From Candidatus Arcticimaribacter sp. (GTDB taxonomy: Bacteria; Bacteroidota; Bacteroidia; Flavobacteriales; Flavobacteriaceae), in contig PXYQ01000006.1 of NCBI GenBank assembly GCA_003023645.1, positions 1 to 34,249 on the forward strand: a stretch of 34,249 bases of DNA, in the 5' to 3' direction. Shown here piece after piece: positions 1 through 9,421 of the stretch. Made by a program: the position numbers and the translations under genes. The notes under the pieces were generated by a model. The model saw only the letters and a list, made by a program, of their open reading frames with translations. It ran no database searches and was not told the origin of the DNA. The stretch's first letter is position 1. Each line of letters opens with the position of its first letter.

Positions 1-611
1 TCTTGATTCCACTCCAAAAGAAGATCAAACCAGTCGTCATTCCTATACCAGCTAATCCGAAACCATAATGATAACCATATTTTAAAGCTAACCAACCGCA
101 TAATAAGGGAGCAATCCATCCACCGATATTAATCCCCATATAGAAAATAGTGAATCCAGAGTCTTTTCTAACGTCACCTTCTTCATACAAAGCGCCAACA
201 AAAGTTGAAATATTGGGTTTAAAAAAACCATTCCCAACAATAATAAAAGCCAATGCTAAAAAGAAAGCAATATCATGCTCTATAGCTAAAACAAAATGGC
301 CGATAGACATTAAAATTCCGCCTAAAAAAATGGAAGAACGCATTCCTAATATCTTGTCAGATACTTGGCCTCCAATAACCGTACTCGCATAAACCAACGA
401 ACCGTAAGACGCATAAACAGCAGCAGTTGCATAATCTCTATTGGATAAGGATTTGAATATTTCTTCCACCATGTAAAGAGTAAGTAATGCCCGCATTCCG
501 TAGAAGCTAAATCGCTCCCAAAGCTCAGCAAAGAAGAGATAGGCTAAGCCCTTCGGGTGTCCTAGAAAAGCGGTATCATTATTTTGTTTAGCTTGTGTAT
601 GTTCTGACATA
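1..611 (-). CDS. POT/PTR-family proton-dependent oligopeptide transporter (N-terminal part; continues beyond window start)
   Basis: Reverse-strand reading from ATG at 611 gives MSEHTQAKQNNDTAFLGHPKGLAYLFFAELWERFSFYGMRALLTLYMVEEIF...GGQVSDKILGMRSSIFLGG...GNGFFKPNISTFVGALYEEGDVRKDSGFTIFYMGINIGGWIAPLLCGWLA; the WERFSFYGMRALL and FFKPNIS motifs are typical of POT transporters. Not in the ORF track because it is truncated. Confidence 0.92.
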
Positions 612-616
612 ATCGA

Positions 617-2779
617 TTATAGTTTATTGAGTATAAAGTTAGTCATCTTATTATAAAGATGAAGTCGTGTATTTCCACCATAAATTCCATGATTTTTATC
701 AGGATAAATCATTAATTCAAATGGCTTATTGGCCTGAACCAAAGCTTCTGCCATGCGCATGGTGTTTTGTAAATGCACATTATCGTCTCCAGATCCGTGT
801 ATTAATAAATAATCTCCTTTTAACAACTCAGGGTAATTGAATGGAGAATTAAGGTCATAGCCTTCCGGGTTTTCTTGAGGAGTTTGCATAAAGCGTTCTG
901 TGTATATGGTGTCATAAAAACGCCAGCTGGTTACAGGTGCAACAGCAATAGCTAGAGAGAAAACATCATTGCCTTTTAGAATACAATTTGTAGACATATG
1001 TCCTCCATAACTCCATCCCCAAATACCGATTCGTTCTGCATCTATAAAAGGTTTTTGTCCAAGCTTTCGTGCAACTTCAATCTGATCTAAGGTCTCAAAG
1101 TGAACCAATTGTTTGTAGGTTACTTTTTTAAATGCAGTTCCCTTGAATCCGGTTCCTCGACCATCTACACAAGCAACAATATACCCTTTTTGAACAAGAC
1201 TTTGATGCCAAAAATCATTGGTGTCATTCCATGAATTGGCTACTTTTTGTGAACCTGGACCTGAGTATTGATACATCAGGAGGGGATATTTTTTATTGGG
1301 ATCAAAGTCTTTCGGCTTTATCATCCACATATTGAGTTCATTTCCATTGATCTCAATTGTTGAAAATTCTTTAGTTGAAAGTGAATAGTTTGACAACTTA
1401 TTCTTCAGATCTGCATTGTCTTCAATCGGGCGGATAATTTTACCCGTTGCAGTTGATCTCAAATTATATTGGGTTGGTGTATTACTATCTTCAAAAGTAT
1501 GAATGTAGTATTTATAGTCAGCGCTAAAAGCAACACCGTTTGTTCCGTTTTCGGGACTTAAAGCCCTTTTTCTTGATCCATTTAGCTTTACAGAATATAC
1601 TGCTCGTTCTGTGCTTCCTGGTTCAACAGAGGCGTAATAAACTTCTTTTGTTTTTTCTTGAACACCAAAGAAACGTGTTACTTCCCAATTTCCTTGTGTA
1701 AGTTGCTTTTTGAGTGTTCCATCCGCTTTATAATGATAGAGGTGGTTATACCCATCGCGTTCACTCGTCCAAAGAAAACTTTCATCTTTCAAGAATTTTA
1801 AATTATCATGAACATCAACATAGGTGTTTTCACGCTCCTCCAAAATCACTTGAGCAGTTCGTTGTTGAATATCATAACTCCAAAGTTGTAAATGGTTTTG
1901 ATGGCGGTTGATGGTCTGAACCATTAATTTATTTTTATTTGGGCTGAATTTGATTCGTGGAATGTAATAAGGCTTTTCATCTCCTAACAAAATTGAAGTC
2001 ACATTTTTATCTGCTAGAGAATATAAATACAATCCAACAACTGAATTGGTTTCACCAGCTTTGGGATATTTGAACGTATAAGGGAATGGATATAAATTAT
2101 CGCCAATTACATCCATAGAATAGGTGGGAACCAATGTCTCGTCGAATTGCATAAAAGCCAGTGCGGATCCGTCAGCATTCCAATCAAATGCACGAACAAA
2201 ACCAAATTCTTCTTCATACACCCAATCCGACAATCCGTTGATGATATGCTCGCTTCCATCCGAAGTAATTTGTTCGATGGAGTTTGCTCCTAGATCTTTT
2301 ACATAGAGGTTACGTTCAAAAACAAAAGCAACCTTAGAACCATCTGGAGAAAATTTGGGCTCCTGTATCTTAGATCCAAACAACAAAGAGGTTTTATTGG
2401 TTGTTCTATCGTAAACAAAATACTTTGCACGTTTAGACCTTCTGTAAATCGGTTCGGTTTCAGATTCCAATAACAACTTCTTTTCATCTTTAGAAAAACT
2501 ATACGAAGTGAAAAAAGGAACTAACGCGCTTGTTGCAGAATTAACAATCTCTTCGGTTACATTAGCAGTGGCATAGTCGTAAGCAACTACTTTTGAGGTT
2601 CGGGTTCTTCGATCTACTTCCAATACGGTATACTGACTCACTGTGGTCAAAGGGTGAATTTCTTCTAATCGCTCAGATGAAAATTCAAAATTCCAAATCT
2701 CTTCGTTTGTAATTTCTTTAGTTTGTGCAACCAGTGCAAATGGAAACACTAGGACTAGGGCTAATCGTACTAATTTCAT
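617..2779 (-). CDS. S9 family peptidase (dipeptidyl peptidase IV-like), secreted
   Basis: Signal peptide; beta-propeller-like N-terminal region; catalytic motif GWSYGG with downstream GDDNVHLQN and KNHGIYGG. Confidence 0.93.
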   Translation of the reverse strand: MKLVRLALVLVFPFALVAQTKEITNEEIWNFEFSSERLEEIHPLTTVSQYTVLEVDRRTRTSKVVAYDYATANVTEEIVNSATSALVPFFTSYSFSKDEKKLLLESETEPIYRRSKRAKYFVYDRTTNKTSLLFGSKIQEPKFSPDGSKVAFVFERNLYVKDLGANSIEQITSDGSEHIINGLSDWVYEEEFGFVRAFDWNADGSALAFMQFDETLVPTYSMDVIGDNLYPFPYTFKYPKAGETNSVVGLYLYSLADKNVTSILLGDEKPYYIPRIKFSPNKNKLMVQTINRHQNHLQLWSYDIQQRTAQVILEERENTYVDVHDNLKFLKDESFLWTSERDGYNHLYHYKADGTLKKQLTQGNWEVTRFFGVQEKTKEVYYASVEPGSTERAVYSVKLNGSRKRALSPENGTNGVAFSADYKYYIHTFEDSNTPTQYNLRSTATGKIIRPIEDNADLKNKLSNYSLSTKEFSTIEINGNELNMWMIKPKDFDPNKKYPLLMYQYSGPGSQKVANSWNDTNDFWHQSLVQKGYIVACVDGRGTGFKGTAFKKVTYKQLVHFETLDQIEVARKLGQKPFIDAERIGIWGWSYGGHMSTNCILKGNDVFSLAIAVAPVTSWRFYDTIYTERFMQTPQENPEGYDLNSPFNYPELLKGDYLLIHGSGDDNVHLQNTMRMAEALVQANKPFELMIYPDKNHGIYGGNTRLHLYNKMTNFILNKL

Positions 2780-2874
2780 TGTAGGTGTGTTTTAAAAAAT
2801 TTATGGTAACCCAAAGTAGTGAATTTGAACTGACCACTAAAATAAAGTTGTGAAATATTCTTTCGCGAAAAATG

Positions 2875-2882
2875 TATCTTTG
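2875..2882 (+). promoter_or_regulatory. Candidate Bacteroidota -7 promoter element (TATCTTTG) upstream of HMG-CoA reductase
   Basis: Exact TAnnTTTG match 19 nt before the ATG at 2902; -33 TTG not at ideal spacing. Confidence 0.55.
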
Positions 2883-2901
2883 TACGTACTAAAATAATTG
2901 C

Positions 2902-4215
2902 ATGTCAAAAAATATTGCCGGGTTTTCAAGAAAAACTAAAGAAGAAAAAATTGAATGGCTCATTACTACTTACTTTGGTGGCAATAAAGATGCAAAGCAA
3001 ACACTCGTTTCTTATTGGAATTCAGATGATAAACTACAACAGCTTCATGACGAATTTATTGAAAACACAGTCTCTAATTTTTATTTACCCTTAGGCGTAG
3101 CTCCGAACTTCATTATCAACCAAAAGGAATACACTATTCCAATGGTTATCGAAGAGAGTTCTGTTATTGCCGCAGCTGCAAAAGCAGCGAAATACTGGGG
3201 AATACGCGGAGGGTTTCGAACTACTGTATTAGGGCAAGAAAAAATTGGGCAAGTACATTTTATGTACACAGGAGCTCCTGAAAAATTATTTTCTTTTTTC
3301 AAATCAATTGAAGCACAGTTCCATCAAGATACGGCAAGTATTACCAAAAACATGAATGCGCGTGGGGGTGGGATTTCATCCCTTACTTTAGTCGACAAAA
3401 CCATCGAACTCGATAATTATTACCAAATCCATGTGCGTTTCAATACGGTAGACTCAATGGGTGCGAATTTCATAAATTCTTGTTTAGAGCAATTTGCCAA
3501 AACTTTAGTTCGTGAAGCAGCAACACATGTTGATCTGAAAGGAGAAGAACCGATAGAAATTGTAATGAGCATCTTATCGAACTATGTTCCGAACTGTTTA
3601 GTAAGAGCTGAAGTTCGTTGTACAATCGATGCTTTGGAGCCAGAAGAAGGGCTGACTAAGCGAGAATTTGCAGAGAAATTTGTCCGCGCTGTTGAAATTG
3701 CACGTATTGAGCCACATAGAGCTGTGACGCATAATAAGGGAATCATGAACGGTGTTGATGCCGTAGTTCTAGCAACCGGAAATGACTTTAGAGCCGTAGA
3801 AGCTGGCATTCATGCATACGCATCAAGATCGGGGCAATACAGGAGTTTGAGTACAGCCACAATCACAGAAGATGAATTTTGTTTTGCACTTGAAATTCCA
3901 TTAGCAGTTGGTACCGTTGGTGGATTGACAAACTTACACCCTCTTGTAAAATGGTCTATGCAATTACTAGGAAATCCAAAAGCTTCTGAATTAATGGAAC
4001 TAATTGCTGTTGCTGGACTTGCTCAAAACTTTGGAGCATTGCGCTCTTTAGTTACCTCGGGAATTCAAAAAGGGCATATGAAAATGCACTTACTCAATAT
4101 ACTGAATCAACTCAACGCTGATCCATCACAAAAAGAAGCAGCAGTTGACCATTTCAAGACTACAGCTGTTAGCTTTAGCGCAGTAACCGAATTTTTAAAA
4201 GCTTCGAATGCTTAA
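2902..4215 (+). CDS. hydroxymethylglutaryl-CoA reductase
   Basis: Motifs DSMGANFINSCLEQ, TGNDFRAVEAGIHAYASRSGQYRSLS and GTVGGLTNLHPLVKWSMQLLG. Confidence 0.93.
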   Translation: MSKNIAGFSRKTKEEKIEWLITTYFGGNKDAKQTLVSYWNSDDKLQQLHDEFIENTVSNFYLPLGVAPNFIINQKEYTIPMVIEESSVIAAAAKAAKYWGIRGGFRTTVLGQEKIGQVHFMYTGAPEKLFSFFKSIEAQFHQDTASITKNMNARGGGISSLTLVDKTIELDNYYQIHVRFNTVDSMGANFINSCLEQFAKTLVREAATHVDLKGEEPIEIVMSILSNYVPNCLVRAEVRCTIDALEPEEGLTKREFAEKFVRAVEIARIEPHRAVTHNKGIMNGVDAVVLATGNDFRAVEAGIHAYASRSGQYRSLSTATITEDEFCFALEIPLAVGTVGGLTNLHPLVKWSMQLLGNPKASELMELIAVAGLAQNFGALRSLVTSGIQKGHMKMHLLNILNQLNADPSQKEAAVDHFKTTAVSFSAVTEFLKASNA

Positions 4216-5110
4216 ATTTTATAGTCCCGGAAAATTATTGATCACTGCGGAATACCTTGTACTTAGTGGTGCTAAAGCTTTTGCACTTCCAACTCAAAAA
4301 GGGCAACACATGCAGGTTACGCCTCTAGAAACTCCTGTACTTAAATGGAGAAGTTACACCCACACCCAAGAAGTTTGGATGGATGTAACCCTATCACTTG
4401 ACACTTTTGACTGCCTAGTGGACAATAAAACTCCTTTGTCTCTGATCAAAAAATTACAAGACATTTTAAAATGCGTTCGATCACTTCAGCCAACATTTTG
4501 TTCTACGGGTTTTGAAGTTCAAACAAACTTAGATTTTGACCGTAGCTGGGGATTGGGCTCCTCCTCTACTTTTATAAACAACATAGCACAGTGGGCACAA
4601 GTAAACCCTTACGAACTGCTCGACAAGACCTTTGGAGGGAGTGGCTATGATGTTGCCGTAGCTGAAGCTAAACAAGCCATATTCTTTACACGGAATCAAT
4701 ATACTCCTCTGGTTGAACTCTTGTCTTACAATCCATCTTTCAAAGATCAACTCTACTTTGTGCATTTGAATGAGAAGCAAGACAGTCAACAAGAAGTTGC
4801 TGCCTATAATAAACGCACCAAGCCGTCGAATAAGCAGATTGAATCAATCAATGAGCTTACGTCATCACTCCTAAAAACAAGTACATTGACGCGCTTTAAT
4901 GAATTGATTGTTACACACGAAAAAATAATTGGCTCATTGCTTCAGCAAACTCCAATTAAAGAGCGTTTATTTCCTGATTTTAATGGGGCAATAAAAAGCT
5001 TAGGAGCTTGGGGTGGAGATTTTATTTTAGCTACAGGGGATTCTTGCCCAACTTATTTTAAAGAAAAGGGGTATGCTACAGTAATTCGATACGATGAAAT
5101 GATTGCATAA
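4208..5110 (+). CDS. GHMP kinase (GYDIA-type, mevalonate-kinase-like)
   Basis: N-terminal YSPGKLLITAEYLVLSGAKAFALP; GLGSSSTFINN glycine-rich GHMP motif; GGSGYDVAVA; overlaps the HMG-CoA reductase ORF by 8 nt. Confidence 0.9.
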   Translation: MLKFYSPGKLLITAEYLVLSGAKAFALPTQKGQHMQVTPLETPVLKWRSYTHTQEVWMDVTLSLDTFDCLVDNKTPLSLIKKLQDILKCVRSLQPTFCSTGFEVQTNLDFDRSWGLGSSSTFINNIAQWAQVNPYELLDKTFGGSGYDVAVAEAKQAIFFTRNQYTPLVELLSYNPSFKDQLYFVHLNEKQDSQQEVAAYNKRTKPSNKQIESINELTSSLLKTSTLTRFNELIVTHEKIIGSLLQQTPIKERLFPDFNGAIKSLGAWGGDFILATGDSCPTYFKEKGYATVIRYDEMIA

Positions 5111-5139
5111 AAAAAGCCTCTGTAAACAGAAGCTTTTTT
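5110..5139. terminator. Bidirectional intrinsic terminator between convergent genes
   Basis: AAAAAAGCCTCTG-TAAA-CAGAAGCTTTTTT hairpin with A/T tracts on both sides. Confidence 0.8.
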
Positions 5140-5158
5140 AAAATAATATATTTTCTTC

Positions 5159-7270
5159 TTAGTAGTATAAAGAACGATTATCTGTAATCGTTGCAGAAGA
5201 CTCTAATGCATCAAGAACTAAACGAGCTACTTTTTCGCGTTCCAACTGTGCTAGAGTACTCGCAAAAGAAGAATAATCTTCTAAATCTTCAACTACGTTC
5301 TTAGCAGTTACTTGAAGCATATAAACTCCCTTGTTACCAATGATCAAATCAGAAGTATCATTAGCTTCCATCGCAAAGGCAGCACCAACCACGTAAGGTT
5401 CGTTACCTGCACCTACAAGGGTAGCGCTTTTTTGATTTACTGATAATGCAGAAACTACTTCAACGCTGTTTGCAGCAGCTAAATCTTCGAGTGATGTATT
5501 CGCTTTATTTGCTTTAACAAGCATGGCAGCTTTCTTCTTGTTTCTTATAATTTGACTAACCTCAGCACGAACTTCTTCTACAGTTGCTAATCCTTTATCT
5601 TTCTTACTCTTGAGCTTCACTATAGCATATCCACCATAAGAAAGACTAAAACGTTTTACATCTCCAACAGATGCATCTTCCCCAAAAGCCCATTGAACAA
5701 TTGAACGTTGATTTGGTAGTCCAGGTAGATTTTCGTCTAAAGCATCAATAGAATTTACCGTACGTAAATTGTAGTTCTCTGCCGTTGCTAAAGCCGCAAA
5801 GTCTTGTTTTGCAGAACCCATTTCAAATTGTGTTGCAGCTTGAAAAATTCCATTAGAAGTTTTCTCTGAAGGAACAATTTTTTGACTCACCGTAGCCAAA
5901 AGAACAAGATCTTGTTTGTCTGTTACTTTAACAACATGGAAACCATATTCTGTTTCTACTAATCCAACAGAGCCGATTCGAGCTTTTTTAGCGTAATCGA
6001 AAAACTCTTGAGTAATTCCACCTTCTTGAAAAAATCCTAAATCACCCGCAGATGTTTTGGTTGGACCGTCAGAAAATTTCAATGCAAGAACTTCAACTTG
6101 ACTAGGATCTCTTCTAGACTGTCTAAGATAATTGTTCGCTAATCTTTTAGCTTCTTCTTTCGTTCTTGTGATATCTGTAGAAGCACCTGTTGCTCCTTGG
6201 AAAGCAACAACAATATTGGATGCGCGTATTGAACCGTTTTTCTTACGATCTAATAAACGTGAAATTTGATAGGAGTCGATGTCTTTGTAAGGTCCAAAAA
6301 CAGCATCTTTTTCTAAGCCGTATAAGATGTCACCAAATTCTCTTGGTAACCTTCCTTTTGGTAAATAGAGTGAATCAAATCCTTTTTCAGAATATTTATC
6401 GACAAACTCTTGAACGTTTGTAGTTGACTTCAACCCTTGAATGGTATCCGTAAGCTTCGATACTTCGTTGTATTCAATTCGATCTTCTACTAAGGACTCT
6501 AAGTTGTTTCTAAGAAGTGCTTGGTCTTCTTCGGTAGCAGTTTCTAAAAAGGCTACATACTCAATTGCACGACTTGCTTTTGTTTCGTATGAAGAAGCAT
6601 TGTCCTTGATGTATGCTTTTATTTCTGAATCTGAAACAGAAACTAACGTATCGTTAATGCTTGAAAATGGAATTTGAACATAGTTCAAATCAAGGTTGTC
6701 ATTTTCTAGGTGAAATAATATCTGAGCTTCTTTATTTGTAATCCCAGTACTAGACTTAATTAAATCAAAGTAAATTGATTCTCTAGCAGAAGAAATAATA
6801 CCTGCTTCTTGTGATTTCCATTGCTCATAACCTTGAGGATTTTGATCTCTCATTTGTAGAATGAAATCAGCAAATAAACCAAAGTCAAAAAAACCAGCTT
6901 CGTTAATAAAACGAGCATCTGTTATAATGGATTCTGTAGAAGAAACTACTTGTTCAATTTGTTCTTTACCTGCATCGATACCCAAGGTATTCAACTCAGC
7001 TTCAAAAAGAGTGCTTTGAACGTATTGATTCCAAACAGCATTTACCGCCTGAATGGTTGAATATCCGTATTGACGTTCAGTTTGATCAACAAGAAATCTA
7101 AAGTTTTCAATTTTAATCTCTTCTTCATTAACAATTCCAATGGGATCAGAGGGTCCCGTTTCACCTGCTCCATTTCCGAATACTCCCGAAATAATAAAAG
7201 CAAATAATGCAAGTCCTATGATTAGAATTAGAAAGAACGACTTTTGTCTGATTTTACCTAATATGGCCAT
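5159..7270 (-). CDS. peptidylprolyl isomerase (SurA/PpiD-like with SurA_N-type and PpiC rotamase domains)
   Basis: Single N-terminal TM segment (FFLILIIGLALFAFIISGVFG); rotamase-like segment DGPTKTSAGDLGFFQEGGITQEFFDYAKKARIGSVGLVETEYGFHVVKVTDK. Confidence 0.9.
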   Translation of the reverse strand: MAILGKIRQKSFFLILIIGLALFAFIISGVFGNGAGETGPSDPIGIVNEEEIKIENFRFLVDQTERQYGYSTIQAVNAVWNQYVQSTLFEAELNTLGIDAGKEQIEQVVSSTESIITDARFINEAGFFDFGLFADFILQMRDQNPQGYEQWKSQEAGIISSARESIYFDLIKSSTGITNKEAQILFHLENDNLDLNYVQIPFSSINDTLVSVSDSEIKAYIKDNASSYETKASRAIEYVAFLETATEEDQALLRNNLESLVEDRIEYNEVSKLTDTIQGLKSTTNVQEFVDKYSEKGFDSLYLPKGRLPREFGDILYGLEKDAVFGPYKDIDSYQISRLLDRKKNGSIRASNIVVAFQGATGASTDITRTKEEAKRLANNYLRQSRRDPSQVEVLALKFSDGPTKTSAGDLGFFQEGGITQEFFDYAKKARIGSVGLVETEYGFHVVKVTDKQDLVLLATVSQKIVPSEKTSNGIFQAATQFEMGSAKQDFAALATAENYNLRTVNSIDALDENLPGLPNQRSIVQWAFGEDASVGDVKRFSLSYGGYAIVKLKSKKDKGLATVEEVRAEVSQIIRNKKKAAMLVKANKANTSLEDLAAANSVEVVSALSVNQKSATLVGAGNEPYVVGAAFAMEANDTSDLIIGNKGVYMLQVTAKNVVEDLEDYSSFASTLAQLEREKVARLVLDALESSATITDNRSLYY

Positions 7271-7380
7271 CGTATGGGTATTTAAATTTTTATTAGTTGC
7301 GAAAATACAATTTCCTAAGCAATAATAAAAGGGAATAAAATTATATAATGCAGCTTCCTCTCGAGTTGTGGTATACTATG

Positions 7381-8649
7381 CTAAGATTCTTTTACTCTTA
7401 GATGGATTCGCTCTATTTTAGTAGAGGAAACTTCAAGGATTTTAAACTCATATTGGGCTAAAGAAAACACATCGCCTTGTTGTGGGATTTCTTCTGTAAG
7501 ATGAACAATTAAGCCACCTAAGGTTTCGTAAAACTCTTCTTCTGGGAAGGAAAAGCCATAGGTAGTATTTAAATAATCAACCTCTAAACGGGCAGAAAAC
7601 TCAAATTCAGTATCGCTAACTTTTAGTTCGTAATGATCCACTTGATCGTGTTCATCTTCAATTTCACCAAACAATTCTTCAACAATATCCTCTACCGTTA
7701 TAATGCCTGAGGTTCCCCCATACTCGTCGAGCACAACGGCTAAGCTTTTACGCTTGCGTGTAAGGCGGTTCAGTACTTCATTTATTGGAAGCGGCTCATG
7801 AATGAATTCTACAGGTAGCAGTATGCTTCTTATTGATGTGGGTTTTTTCAGTAGTTCAAAGGCATGAACATAGCCCAAAATGTCATCAACAGAATTTTGA
7901 TATACTGGGATTTTAGATAAACCGGTAGTCATAAATAACTCCTTTAACTCTTGGATGTCTTTATCTATGTCAAGTGCAACCAACTCAGCTCTAGGTACCA
8001 TAACCTCACGAGCTTTCAAATCTGAGAACTCCAACGCGTTTTGAAAAATCTGAATTTCAGAATCCAGTTTTTCTTTGTCTGTTACTGACTCTACCTGTTT
8101 CTCAATATAATCGCCTAGTTCCCCTTTTGAAAAGGAAATTTCTGCCACCTCAGCTGAGGTTTTAAAAAACAATCGAAGAAGTCCGTCCGTGATTTTTATT
8201 ACAAAAAAAGTAATGGGATAGAAAATATAATAAAAAGCTGCTGCTGGAATAATGAAGAACTTAATTAATTTATTGGCATAGAGTTGGAAAAAAACTTTTG
8301 GAAGAAATTCCGCTGTCAACAATATAATTACGGTCGAAATAAGGGTTTGATAAAAAAGAATACTGATGGATAAGTTAGCTCCGTTTGCCTCAGGGTATAT
8401 GAGACTAATAATCCTATCTCCCATGAAAATCCCATAAACGACCAAGGAAATATTGTTTCCAACCAACATGGCAGCAATAAACTTAGAAGGCGTTTCGGTG
8501 ATGCGGGTTAAAATTCGTGCAACGATATTGCCCTGATTTTTTTCGATCTCAAGAAAAATTCTATCCGAAGAAATAAAGGCTATTTCCATACCCGAAAAGA
8601 AAGCAGAAAGCATCAGGCAAATAATAATTACAAAGTCAGTGACAACCAT
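7381..8649 (-). CDS. CNNM/CorC-HlyC family protein (hemolysin-like, CBS domains)
   Basis: N-terminal CNNM-like TM domain (SAFFSGMEIAFISSDR), CBS pair with VMVPRAELVALD, VVLDEYGGTSGIITVEDIVEELFGEIEDEHD, and C-terminal transporter-associated domain. Confidence 0.92.
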   Translation of the reverse strand: MVVTDFVIIICLMLSAFFSGMEIAFISSDRIFLEIEKNQGNIVARILTRITETPSKFIAAMLVGNNISLVVYGIFMGDRIISLIYPEANGANLSISILFYQTLISTVIILLTAEFLPKVFFQLYANKLIKFFIIPAAAFYYIFYPITFFVIKITDGLLRLFFKTSAEVAEISFSKGELGDYIEKQVESVTDKEKLDSEIQIFQNALEFSDLKAREVMVPRAELVALDIDKDIQELKELFMTTGLSKIPVYQNSVDDILGYVHAFELLKKPTSIRSILLPVEFIHEPLPINEVLNRLTRKRKSLAVVLDEYGGTSGIITVEDIVEELFGEIEDEHDQVDHYELKVSDTEFEFSARLEVDYLNTTYGFSFPEEEFYETLGGLIVHLTEEIPQQGDVFSLAQYEFKILEVSSTKIERIHLRVKES

Positions 8650-8838
8650 CTAGGATTTTCTACGTTCAAACTTCTTCCTATAGTTACGTCGGAACAAAAA
8701 CATGAAAATTGATAGAGCAGAAAACCCAATGAACAAATACGCTTTATCGCGTTGTATATCCCAAAGTGTGATCACTTCAAAAAGAGATACTACAGCTATG
8801 ACGATGTATAAGAATTCTGATATTTTATGGAATTTCAT
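8650..8838 (-). CDS. small predicted two-TM membrane protein
   Basis: 62 aa with two hydrophobic stretches, directly adjacent to neighbours in the same operon. Confidence 0.65.
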   Translation of the reverse strand: MKFHKISEFLYIVIAVVSLFEVITLWDIQRDKAYLFIGFSALSIFMFLFRRNYRKKFERRKS

Positions 8839-8854
8839 TCGAATGTTATTTGTG

Positions 8855-9421
8855 TTACTCAGCAGCCGCTTCTTCTTTTACAGCTACAGTACCGGTTAAT
8901 TTACCTGTCTGAAATTTAGTGAATTCTTTATTGGTATCCAATCGGTTTGCGAGCACATTGTATTCGGGCCCAACAAAACGAAACTCTTTTTCAGTGAAAA
9001 TCCAATCGTTATTTGCGTCCCAATAAAGCTGTTCTGTATTCAGAACAGAACCATCACTTGAAGTGAGACTAACATTTCCTACCAAATCAATGATTGAAGT
9101 CCCGTTATATAATGTACCAAAATCAGCCAATACAATATTTTCATTCATCAGTTCATCTAAAAAAGTAACTTTTAGTCCTTCAGGAAATTCAGAGTACTGA
9201 AGTGGTAGGTTAGAATAGTCTAGGTAAACCGGTGCTTCTAGAATGGCTTTTACACGTGTAGAATCGGTATATACCATGCGTATATTATAGCCTGTGCCAA
9301 CAGGTTCTTTTTTCTGAGCGTCAGTAAGGACAGGTTTATCAACCGACAAATCACAAGAACAAAAAAGGGCTGTCGCAAGAACGACAACCCTTAGTTTATA
9401 TTTTAATAGATAGTTTAGCAT
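8855..9421 (-). CDS. lptC: LPS export ABC transporter periplasmic protein LptC
   Basis: Lipoprotein-like N-terminus (LATALFCSCD); ADFGTLYNGTSIIDLVGNVSLTSSDGSVLNTEQLYWDANNDWIFTEKEFRF matches the LptC/OstA-like fold pattern. Confidence 0.85.
   Translation of the reverse strand: MLNYLLKYKLRVVVLATALFCSCDLSVDKPVLTDAQKKEPVGTGYNIRMVYTDSTRVKAILEAPVYLDYSNLPLQYSEFPEGLKVTFLDELMNENIVLADFGTLYNGTSIIDLVGNVSLTSSDGSVLNTEQLYWDANNDWIFTEKEFRFVGPEYNVLANRLDTNKEFTKFQTGKLTGTVAVKEEAAAE

Noticed and set aside
150-531. 80-aa (+) and 61-aa (-) ORFs at the window start
   Set aside because: Overlap the truncated POT transporter frame, which matches a known family far better.
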